The notes under the pieces are model-generated. The model was not told the origin of the DNA, searched no databases, and saw only the letters and a program-made list of their open reading frames with translations. The position numbers were made by a program, and so were the translations under genes. Of a stretch of DNA of 64,000 nucleotides, positions 1-9,892 are shown in pieces (position 1 is the first letter of the stretch; every line of letters begins with the position of its first letter). The DNA comes from Callipepla californica brunnescens (lineage: Eukaryota > Chordata > Aves > Galliformes > Odontophoridae): contig JALIRH010000075.1 of NCBI GenBank assembly GCA_023055505.1, positions 1,116,001-1,180,000 on the forward strand, in the 5' to 3' direction.

Positions 1-666
1 AGTCAGAAGACTGCCTTACACTCTATAGCGGCTTCACTATTCAGCCCTCTGCTGTCCTATATAACAAATCGCGAATAACGCATGTAAGGAACTCAGTTTC
101 AGGAGATGTACGAGAATGTATGCTGAACCCCAAAGTTTTTGAGACGAAAAATTTAAATCCCACTTTGCTCTGCAACTGAATACAAAGTATGTCTGCATTG
201 GTCATTCACCTGCAAGCACGATTTCAAACTTTTCTCTGACAACTGTTCTTATCCATTTTAGTTCCTCTATGTAACACAGTCACTCCTCGTTTCCTTTCCA
301 TACAGAGTGATCTTTATGATTCTTCACAGAACCATGTGCTGTTCAGTGCTAAGGAAACAGTGTAGATGCTTAAAGTACTTATAGATGTTTCCTCTACCAA
401 ATGCATCTGTATTTCCTCCTCTTACAATTCTTTCCCAAGAAACTTTTTATTGGAGCTTCCTCCATGCAAATTATAAGAAGGTGCACATACCGGCACAAGC
501 ACTATGCACGAACCGCTGTTAACCGCGGATTCCAATTCAATCGCATCAATCGCCTTTACTTCTGAGTTTGCCGCTAAGGAAGAAGCGAGTCAGAAGACTG
601 CCGATCACTGTATAGCGGCTTCTCTATTCACCCGGCTGTCTTTCTATATTAAGGAATCGCGAAAAA

Positions 667-672
667 CACGTG
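667..672. promoter_or_regulatory. CACGTG E-box of B monomers (first of 18)
   Basis: B monomers carry CACGTG 163 bp after the anchor start, in the context AAAAACACGTGAAAA. Besides this one, it lies at anchor +163 for the B anchors at 2849, 5198, 13412, 18695, 23975, 28669, 30431, 35711, 37473, 43927, 45689, 50969, 52731, 57422, 59184, 61529 and 62703. The B at 14002 has lost it (AACGTG). A, A2, A3 and D have GCATGT-type sequence near this point instead. Together with C, the E-box marks about one monomer in four. Confidence 0.55.
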
Positions 673-1609
673 AAAATGAGTCTGTTTCAGGAGCTGTATG
701 AGAATGTATACTGGACATCAGTGTTAGTGAGAGGGAAATTTTAAATCCCACTACTTTTCTGCTACTGAATGCAAAGTATGTCTGCATCAGTCATTCACCT
801 GCAAGCACGATTTCAAACTTTTCTCTGACAACTGTTGTTATCCATTTTAGATCCTCATTGTAACACATCACTCCTCGTTTCCCTACCATACACAGTGATC
901 GTTTTAATTCCACACAAATCCATGTGCTGTTCAGTGCTAAGGAAACAGTGTAGATGCTTAAACTACTTATAGATGTTTCCTCTACCAAATGCATCTGTAT
1001 TTCCTCCTCTTACAATTGTTTCCCAATAATCTTTTCATTTGAACCTGTAGAATGCAAATTATAAGAAGGTGCACATACCGGCACAAGCACTATGCACGAA
1101 CCGCCGTTAACCGCGGATTCCGATTCAATCGCATCAATCGCCTTTACTTCTGAGATTGCCGCTAAGGAAGACGCGAGTCAGAAGACTGCCTTACACTCTA
1201 TAGCGGCTTCTTATTCAACCGTCTACTGTCCTAGATAAAGATCGCGGTTAGCGCATGTAAGGGACTCAGTTTCAGGAGATGTACGAGAATGTATGCTGAA
1301 CCCCAAAGTTTTTGAGACGAAAAATTTAAATCCCACTTTGCTCTGCAACTGAATGCAAAGCATGTCTGCATCGGTCATTCACCTGCAAGCACGATTTCAA
1401 ACTTTTCTCTGAGAAGTGTTCTTATCCATTTTAGATCAATTATGTAACACAGTCACTCCTCGTTTCCTTACTCTACAAAGTGATCGTTTTGTTTCTCCAC
1501 AGAACCATATGCTGTTTAGTGCTAAGGAAACAGTGTAGATGCTTAAACTACTTATAGATGTTTCCTCTACCAAATGCATCTGAATTTAAACCTCTTACAA
1601 TTCTTTCCC

Positions 1610-1615
1610 AATAAA
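1610..1615 (+). terminator. AATAAA in one tail class (example)
   Basis: AATAAA followed by a T-rich stretch occurs in monomers with the CCCAATAAAC tail, for example here, at 2196 and at 6307. The other tail classes have AATAATC, AGTAAGC or AAGAAAC and so lack it. It would be a polyadenylation signal only if the array is transcribed on the + strand. Confidence 0.2.
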
Positions 1616-1690
1616 CTTTTTATTGGAGCTTCCTTCATGCAAATTATTAGAAGGTGCACATAACGGCACAAGCACTATGCACGAACCGCT

Positions 1691-1838
1691 GTTAACCGCG
1701 GATTCCGATTCAATCGCATCAATCGCGTTTACTTCTGAGATTGCCGCTAAGGAAGACGCGAGTCAGAAGACTGCCTTACACTCTATAGCGGCTTCTTATT
1801 CAGCCCTCTACTGTCCTATATAACGATTCGCGGTTAAC
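1691..1838. repeat. Split inverted repeat GTTAACCGCG / CGCGGTTAAC (example)
   Basis: A perfect 10-bp inverted pair, arms 1691-1700 and 1829-1838, with a 128-bp loop. The left arm is present in almost every monomer. The right arm is perfect only in many A and A3 copies. It is 9/10 in A2 (CGCGGTTAGC) and in A copies with CGCGGTTTAC, 8/10 in the CGTTGTTAAC copies, and lost in B, C and D. Each arm contains the palindrome GTTAAC, and the left arm abuts CCGCGG. It could be a paired protein site or simply shared ancestry of two words. Confidence 0.6.
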
Positions 1839-1857
1839 GCATGTAAGGGACTCAGTT
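1817..1857 (+). promoter_or_regulatory. TATA-like plus initiator-like words (example)
   Basis: TATATAA at 1817-1823 is followed by TCAGTT at 1852-1857, which resembles the arthropod initiator TCAGTY. The A of the initiator is 37 bp from the first T of the TATA word, wider than the usual 28-33 bp. Most A, A3 and D monomers share this arrangement. A2 mostly reads TAGATAA and B and C read TATATTAA. No downstream element stands out. Promoter activity is only a possibility. Confidence 0.25.
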
Positions 1858-1905
1858 TCAGGAGCTGTACGAGAACGTATGCTGAACCCCAATGTTAGTG
1901 AGATG

Positions 1906-1917
1906 AAAAATTTAAAT
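1906..1917. other. A-tract AAAAATTTAAAT (example)
   Basis: A run of twelve A/T bases, including the palindrome ATTTAAAT, 230 bp into the monomer. In B and C it becomes AAATTTTAAAT. One tract per 587 bp could give regularly spaced bend or narrow-groove sites, a common satellite property. Confidence 0.5.
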
Positions 1918-3593
1918 CCCACTTTGCTCTGCAACTGAATACAAAGTATGTCTGCATCGGTCATTCACCTGCAAGCACGATTTCAAACTTTTCTCTGACA
2001 ACTGTTGTTATACAATTTAGATCCTCTATGTTACACAGTCACTCCTCGTTTCCTTACTCTACACAGTGATCGTTTTGATTCCTCACAGAACCATATGCTG
2101 TTTAGTGCCAAGGAAACAGTGTAGATGCTTAAACTACTTATAGATGTTTCCTCTACCAAATGCATCTGAATTTCCACATCTTAAAATTCTTTCCCAATAA
2201 ACTTTTTATAGGAGCTTCCTTCATGCAAATTATTAGAAGGTGCACATACCGGCACAAGCACTATGCACGAACCGCTGTTAACCGCGGATTCCGATTCAAT
2301 CGCATCAATCGCCTTTACTTCTGAGATTGCCGCTAAGGAAGACGCGAGTCAGAAGACTGCCTTACACTCTATAGCGGCTTCTTATTCAGCCGTCTACTGT
2401 CCTGTATAACGATTCGCGGTTTACGCATGTAAGGGACTCAGTTTCAGGAGCTGTACGAGAACGTATGCTGAACCCCAATGTTAGTGAGACGTAAAATTTA
2501 AATCCCACTTTGCTCTGCAACTGAATACAAAGTATGTCTGCATCGGTCATTCACCTGCAAGCACGATTTCAAACTTTTCTCTGAGAAGTGTTCTTATCCA
2601 TTTGAGATCCTTTATGTAACACAGTCACTCCTCGTTTCCTTTCCATACAGAGTGATCTTTATGATTCTTCACAGAACCATGTGCTGTTCAGTGCTAAGGA
2701 AACAGTGTAGATGCTTAAAGTAATTAGAGATGTTTCCTCTATCAAATGCATCTGAATTTCCACCTCTTACAATTCTTTCCCAAGAAACTTTTTATTGGAG
2801 CTTCCTCCATGCAAATTATAAGAAGGTGCACATACCGGCACAAGCACTATGCACGAACCGCTGTTAACCGCGGATTCCAATTCAATCGCATCAATCGCCT
2901 TTACTTCTGAGTTTGCCGCTAAGGAAGAAGCGAGTCAGAAGACTGCCGATCACTGTATAGCGGCTTCTCTATTCACCCGGCTGTCTTTCTATATTAAGGA
3001 ATCGCGAAAAACACGTGAAAATGAGTCTGTTTCAGGAGCTGTATGAGAATGTATACTGGACATCAGTGTTAGTGAGAGGGAAATTTTAAATCCCACTACT
3101 TTTCTGCTACTGAATGCAAAGTATGTCTGCATCAGTCATTCACCTGCAAGCACGATTTCAAACTTTTCTCTGACCACTGTTCTTATCCATTTTAGTTCCT
3201 CTATGTAACACAGTCACTCCTCGTTTCCTTACTCTACCCAGTGATCGTTTTGATTCTCCACAGAACCATATGCTGTCTAGTGCTAAGGAAACAGTGTAGA
3301 TGCTTAAAGTACTTATAGATGTTTCCTCTACCAAATGCATCTGTATTTCCTCCTCTTACAATTGTTTCCCAATAATCTTTTCATTTGAACCTGTAGAATG
3401 CAAATTATAAGAAGGTGCACATAACGGCACAAGCACTATGCACGAACCGCCGTTAACCGCGGATTCCGATTCAATCGCATCAATCGCCTTTACTTCAGAG
3501 ATTGCCGGTAAGGAAGACGCAAGTCAGAAGACTGCCGATCATTGTTTTCGGCTTCTCTATTCAGGCGGCTGTCTTGCTATATTTCGAATCGCG

Positions 3594-3609
3594 ACTTTCA
3601 CGTGAAAGT
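3594..3609. promoter_or_regulatory. 16-bp palindromic E-box, C monomer
   Basis: ACTTTCACGTGAAAGT is a perfect 16-bp palindrome centred on the E-box CACGTG. It is found only in C monomers. CACGTG is the class of site bound by bHLH dimers of the MYC/MAX, USF and CLOCK type; binding here is inference. Confidence 0.55.
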
Positions 3610-4180
3610 GACTCAGTTTCAGGAGCTGTATGAGAATGTATACTGTACCCCAGTGTTAACGAGAGGGAAATTTTAAATTCCAATATACTCTGTGAATGAA
3701 TGCAAAGTATGTCTGCATCGGTCATTCACCTGCAAGCACGATTTCAAACTTTTCTCTGAGAAGTGTTCTTATCCATTTGAGATCCTTTATGTAACACAGT
3801 CACTCCTCGTTTCCTTTCCATACAGAGTGATCTTTATGATTCTTCACAGAACCATGTGCTGTTCAGTGCGAAGGAAACAGTGTAGATGCTTAAAGTAATT
3901 AGAGATGTTTCCTCTATCAAATGCATCTGAATTTCCACCTCTTACAATTCTTTCCCAAGAAACTTTTTTTGGGAGCTTCCTCCATGCAAATTATAAGAAG
4001 GTGCACATACCGGCACAAGCACTATGCACGAACCGCCGTTAACCGCGGATTCCGATTCAATCGCATCAATCGCCTTTACTTCTGAGTTTGCCGCTAAGGA
4101 AGACGCGAGTCAGAAGACTGCCGATCATTGTTTTCGGCTTCTCTATTCACCCGGCTGTCTTTCTATATTAAGGAATCGCG

Positions 4181-4196
4181 ACTTTCACGTGAAAGT
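4181..4196. promoter_or_regulatory. 16-bp palindromic E-box, C monomer
   Basis: An intact copy in the second of two adjacent C monomers. It is 587 bp from the copy at 3594, which fixes the site at the same monomer phase. Confidence 0.55.
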
Positions 4197-7100
4197 GACT
4201 CAGTTTCAGGAGCTGTATTAGAATGTATACTGTACCTCAGTGTTAGCGAGAGGGAAATTTTAAATCCATCTTAACTCTGCTACTGAATGCAAAGTAATTC
4301 TGCACCGGTCATTCAACTGCAAGCACGATTTCAAACTTTTCTCTGACAAGTGTTGTTATCCATTTTAGATCCTCATTGTAACACATCACTCCTCGTTTCC
4401 CTACCATACACAGTGATCGTTTTGATTCCTCACAGAACCATGTGCTGTTTAGTGCTAAGGAAACAGTGTAGATACTTAAAGTACTTAGACCTGTTTCCTC
4501 TAACAAATGCATGTGTCATTTCAACACTTACTATTGTTTCCCAGTAAGCCTTTTCATTGGAGCTTCTATAATGCAGATTATAAGAAGGTGCACATACCGG
4601 CACATGCTCTATGCACGAACCGCTGTTAACCGCGGATTCCGATTCAATCGCATCAATCGCCTTTACTTCTGAGATTGCCGCTAAGGAAGACGCGAGTCAG
4701 AAGACTGCCTTACACTCTATAGCGGCTTCACTATTCAGCCCTCTGCTGTCCTATATAACAAATCGCGAATAACGCATGTAAGGAACTCAGTTTCAGGAGC
4801 TGTACGAGAATGTATGCTGAACCCCAAAGTTTTTGAGACGAAAAATTTAAATCCCACTTTGCTCTGCAACTGAATACAAAGTATGTCTGCATTGGTCATT
4901 CACCTGCAAGCACGATTTCAAACTTTTCTCTGAGAAGTGTTCTTATCCATTTGAGATCCTTTATGTAACACAGTCACTCCTCGTTTCCTTTCCATACAGA
5001 GTGATCTTTATGATTCTTCACAGAACCATGTGCTGTTCAGTGCTAAGGAAACAGTGTAGATGCTTAAAGTAATTAGAGATGTTTCCTCTATCAAATGCAT
5101 CTGAATTTCCACCTCTTACAATTCTTTCCCAAGAAACTTTTTATTGGAGCTTCCTCCATGCAAATTATAAGAAGGTGCACATACCGGCACAAGCACTATG
5201 CACGAACCGCTGTTAACCGCGGATTCCAATTCAATCGCATCAATCGCCTTTACTTCTGAGTTTGCCGCTAAGGAAGAAGCGAGTCAGAAGACTGCCGATC
5301 ACTGTATAGCTGCTTCTCTATTCACCCGGCTGTCTTTCTATATTAAGGAATCGCGAAAAACACGTGAAAATGAGTCTGTTTCAGGAGCTGTATGAGAATG
5401 TATACTGGACATCAGTGTTAGTGAGAGGGAAATTTTAAATCCCACTACTTTTCTGCTACTGAATGCAAAGTATGTCTGCATCAGTCATTCACCTGCAAGC
5501 ACGATTTCAAACTTTTCTCGGACAACTGTTTTTATACATTTTAGATCCTCATTGTAACACAGTCAACCCTCGTTTCCTTACTCTACCCAGTGATCCTTTT
5601 GATTCTCCACAGAAACATATGCTGTCTAGTGCTAAGGAAACAGTGTAGATGCTTAAAGTACTTATAGATGTTTCCTCTACCAAATGAATCTGAATTTCCA
5701 CCTCTTACAATTCTTTCCCAGTAAGCCTTTTCATTGGAGCTTCTATAATGCAGATTATAAGAAGGTGCACATACCGGCACAAGCACTATGCACGAACCGC
5801 TGTTAACTGCGGATTCCGATTCAATCGCATCAATCGCCTTTACTTCTGAGATTGCCGCTAAGGAAGACGCGAGTCAGAAGACTGCCTTACACTCTATAGC
5901 GGCTTCTTATTCAGCCGTCTACTGTCCTATATAAAGATCGCGGTTAGCGCATGTAAGGGACTCAGTTTCAGGAGATGTACGAGAATGTATGCTGAACCCC
6001 AAAGAATTTGAGACGAAAAATTTAAATCCCACTTTGCTCTGCAACTGAATGCAAAGCATGTCTGCATCGGTCATTCACCTGCAAGCACGATTTCAAACTT
6101 TTCTCTGAGAAGTGTTCTTATCCATTTTAGATCCATTATGTAACACAGTCACTCCTCAATTCCTTACTCTACAAAGTGATCGTTTTGTTTCTCCACAGAA
6201 CCATAAGCTGTTTAGTGCTAAGGAAACAGTGTAGATGCTTAAAGTACTTATAGATGTTTCCTCTTCCAAATGCATCTGAATTTAAACCTCTTACAATTCT
6301 TTCCCAATAAACTTTTTATTGGAGCTTCCTTCATGCAAATTATAAGAAGGTGCACATACCGGCACATGCTCTATGCACGAACCGCTGTTAACCGCTGATT
6401 CCGACTCAATCGAATCAATTGCAGTTACTTCTGAGATTGCCGCTAAGGAAGACTCGAGACAGAGGACGGTCTTACACTCTATAGCGGCTTCTTATTCAGC
6501 CCTCTACTGTCCTATATAACGATTCGCGGTTAACGCATGTAAGGGACTCAGTTTCAGGAGCTGTACGAGAACGTATGCTGAACCCCAATGTTAGTGAGAC
6601 GAAAAATTTAAATCCCACTTTGCTCTGCAACTGAATACAAAGTATGTCTGCATCGGTCATTCACCTGCAAGCACGATTTCAAACTTTTCTCTGAGAAGTG
6701 TTCTTATCCATTTGAGATCCTCTATGTTACACAGTCACTCCTCGTTTCCTTACTCTACACAGTGATCGTTTTGATTCCTCACAGAACCATATGCTGTTTG
6801 GTGCCAAGGAAACAGTGTAGATGCTTAAAGTAATTAGAGATGTTTCCTCTACCAAATGCATCTGAATTTCCACCTCTTACAATTCTTTCCCAGTAAGCCT
6901 TTTCATTGGAGCTTCTATAATGCAGATTATAAGAAGGTGCACATACCGGCACATGCTCTATGCACGAACCGCTGTTAACCGCGGATTCCGACTCAATCGA
7001 ATCAATTGCCTTTACTTCTGAGATTGCCGCTAAGGAAGACTCGAGTCAGAGGACGGCCTTACACTCTATAGCGGCTTCTTATTCAGCCGTCTACTGTCCT

Positions 7101-8289
7101 ATATAACGATTCGCGGTTAACGCATGTAAGGGACTCAGTTTCAGGAGCTGTACGAGAACGTATGCTGAACCCCAATGTTAGTGAGATGAAAAATTTAAAT
7201 CCCACTTTGCTCTGCAACTGAATACAAAGTATGTCTGCATCGGTCATTCACCTGCAAGCACGATTTCAAACTTTTCTCTGAGAAGTGTTCTTATCCATTT
7301 TAGTTCCTCTATGTTACACAGTCACTCCTCGTTTCCTTACTCTACACAGTGATCGTTTTGATTCCTCACAGAACCATATGCTGTTTAGTGCCAAGGAAAC
7401 AGTGTAGATGCTTAAAGTAATTAGAGATGTTTCCTCTACCAAATGCATCTGAATTTCCACCTCTTACAATTCTTTCCCACTAAGCCTTTTCATTGGAGCT
7501 TCTATAATGCAGATTATAAGAAGGTGCACATACCGGCACATGCTCTATGCACGAACCGCTGTTAACCGCGGATTCCGATTCAATCGCATCAATTGCCTTT
7601 ACTTCTGAGATTGCCGCTAAGGAAGACGCGAGTCAGAAGACTGCCTTACACTCTATAGCGGCTTCTTATTCAGCCGTCTACTGTCCTATATAACGATTCG
7701 CGGTTTACGCATGTAAGGGACTCAGTTTCAGGAGCTGTACGAGAACGTATGCTGAACCCCAATGTTAGTGAGACGTAAAATTTAAATCCCACTTTGCTCT
7801 GCAACTGAATACAAAGTATGTCTGCATCGGTCATTCACCTGCAAGCACGATTTCAAACTTTTCTCTGACAACTGTTCTTATCCATTTTAGTTCCTCTATG
7901 TAACACAGTCACTCCTCGTTTCCTTTCCATACAGAGTGATCTTTATGATTCTTCACAGAACCATGTGCTGTTCAGTGCTAAGGAAACAGTGTAGATGCTT
8001 AAAGTACTTATAGATGTTTCCTCTACCAAATGCATCTGTATTTCCTCCTCTTACTATTGTTTCCCAATAATCTTTTCATTTGAACCTGTAGAATGCAAAT
8101 TATAAGAAGGTGCACATAACGGCACAAGCACTATGCACGAACCGCTGTTAACCGCGGATTCCGATTCAATCGCATCAATCGCCTTTACTTCTGAGATTGC
8201 CGCTAAGGAAGACGCGAGTCAGAAGACTGCCGATCATTGTTTTCGGCTTCTCTATTCACCCGGCTGTCTTTCTATATTAAGGAATCGCG

Positions 8290-8305
8290 ACTTTCACGTG
8301 AAAGT
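8290..8305. promoter_or_regulatory. 16-bp palindromic E-box, C monomer
   Basis: Intact palindrome in the first C of U1. Confidence 0.55.
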
Positions 8306-8876
8306 GACTCAGTTTCAGGAGCTGTATTAGAATGTATACTGTACCTCAGTGTTAGCGAGAGGGAAATTTTAAATCCATCTTAACTCTGCTACTGAATGCA
8401 AAGTAATTCTGCACCGGTCATTCAACTGCAAGCACGATTTCAAACTTTTCTCTGACAAGTGTTCTTATCCATTTTAGATCCTCATTGTAACACATCACTC
8501 CTCGTTTCCCTACCATACACAGTGATCGTTTTGATTCCTCACAGAACCATGTGCTGTTTAGTGCTAAGGAAACAGTGTAGATACTTAAAGTACTTAGACC
8601 TGTTTCCTCTAACAAATGCATGTGTCATTTCAACACTTACTATTGTTTCCCAGTAAGCCTTTTCATTGGAGCTTCTATAATGCAGATTATAAGAAGGTGC
8701 ACATACCGGCACAAGCACTATGCACGAACCGCTGTTAACCGCGGATTCCAATTCAATCGCATCAATCGCCTTTACTTCTGAGATTGCCGCTAAGGAAGAC
8801 GCGAGTCAGAAGACTGCCGATCATTGTTTTCGGCTTCTCTATTCACCCGGCTGTCTTTCTATATTAAGGAATCGCG

Positions 8877-8892
8877 ACTTTCACGTGAAAGT
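8877..8892. promoter_or_regulatory. 16-bp palindromic E-box, C monomer
   Basis: Intact palindrome in the second C of U1. Confidence 0.55.
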
Positions 8893-9892
8893 GACTCAGT
8901 TTCAGGAGCTGTATTAGAATGTATACTGTACCCCAGTGTTAGCGAGAGGGAAATTTTAAATCCATCTTAACTCTGCTACTGAATGCAAAGTAATTCTGCA
9001 TCTGTCATTCAACTGCAAGCACGATTTCAAACTTTTCTCTGACAATTGTTGTTATGCATTTTAGATCCTCATTGTAACACATCACTCCTCGTTTCCCTAC
9101 CATACACAGTGATCGTTTTGATTCCTCACAGAACCATGTGCTGTTTAGTGCTAAGGAAACAGTGGAGATACTTAAAGTACTTAGACCTGTTTCCTCTAAC
9201 AAATGCATGTGTCATTTCAACACTTACTATTGTTTCCCAGTAAGCCTTTTCATTGGAGCTTCTATAATGCAGATTATAAGAAGGTGCACATACAGGCACA
9301 AGCACTATGCACGAACCGCTGTTAACCGCGGATTCCGATTCAATCGCATCAATCGCCTTTACTTCTGAGATTGCCGGTAAGGAAGACGCGAGTCAGAAGA
9401 CTGCCTTACACTCTATAGCGGCTTCTTATTCAGCCGTCTACTGTCCTATATAACGATTCGCGGTTAACGCATGTAAGGGACTCAGTTTCAGGAGCTGTAC
9501 GAGAACGTATGCTGAACCCCAATGTTAGTGAGACGAAAAATTTAAATCCCACTTTGCTCTGCAACTGAATACAAAGTATGTCTGCATCGGTCATTCACCT
9601 GCATCACGATTTCAAACTTTTCTCTGAGAAGTGTTCTTATCCATTTGAGATCCTCTATGTTACACAGTCACTCCTCGTTTCCTTACTCTACACAGTGATC
9701 GTTTTGATTCCTCACAGAACCATGTGCTGTTTAGTGCTAAGGAAACAGTGTAGATACTTAAAGTACTTAGACCTGTTTCCTCTAACAAATGCATGTGTCA
9801 TTTCAACACTTACTATTGTTTCCCAGTAAGCCTTTTCATTGGAGCTTCTATAATGCAGATTATAAGAAGGTGCACATACCGGCACATGCTCT

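Larger units (their letters stand above)
1677..2262 (+). repeat. Reference monomer (subfamily A) with internal landmarks
   Basis: This copy is used to define monomer coordinates (+1 = 1677). Landmarks: GTTAACCGCG at +15 to +24; a 9-bp tandem word (TCAATCGCA, TCAATCGCG) at +34 to +51; subfamily-diagnostic bases at about +60 to +200; TATATAA at +141; CGCGGTTAAC at +153 to +162; TCAGTT at +176; A-tract AAAAATTTAAAT at +230 to +241; an exchangeable cassette at +318 to +364; a pyrimidine-rich stretch ending in CAG at +365 to +390; and a second exchangeable tail cassette at about +485 to +560, which contains AATAAA at +520. Left-half types and right-half cassettes are shuffled among monomers, so a monomer is best described as a left type plus a tail type. 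Confidence 0.9.
1..4610 (+). repeat. HOR unit U0 (partial): D B A2 A A B C C
   Basis: The window opens at about +85 of a D monomer. It is followed by B 504, A2 1092, A 1677, A 2263, B 2849, C 3438 and C 4024. Bases 1 to about 3173 are almost identical to 58681-61853. The copies part in the tail of the B monomer at 2849, where U0 continues into two C monomers and the right-hand copy continues into an A monomer. The C monomer at 3438 is the most divergent copy seen in the window. Confidence 0.88.
4611..9892 (+). repeat. HOR unit U1, 9-mer: D B A2 A3 A3 A C C A
   Basis: Monomer starts: D 4611, B 5198, A2 5788, A3 6373, A3 6960, A 7547, C 8133, C 8720, A 9307. The length is 5,282 bp. Two adjacent C monomers distinguish it from U3 and U4, which carry one. 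The A3 at 6960 is intermediate: it has CTCGAG but keeps the A-like GTCAG after it, and so looks like a transition form or an exchange product between A and A3. Confidence 0.85.

Noticed and set aside
1700..1727. RNA polymerase III B-box-like sequence near GGATTCCGATTCAATC
   Set aside because: Both strands miss key bases of the B box (GGTTCGANNCC or GWTCRANNC) and no A box lies at the right distance.
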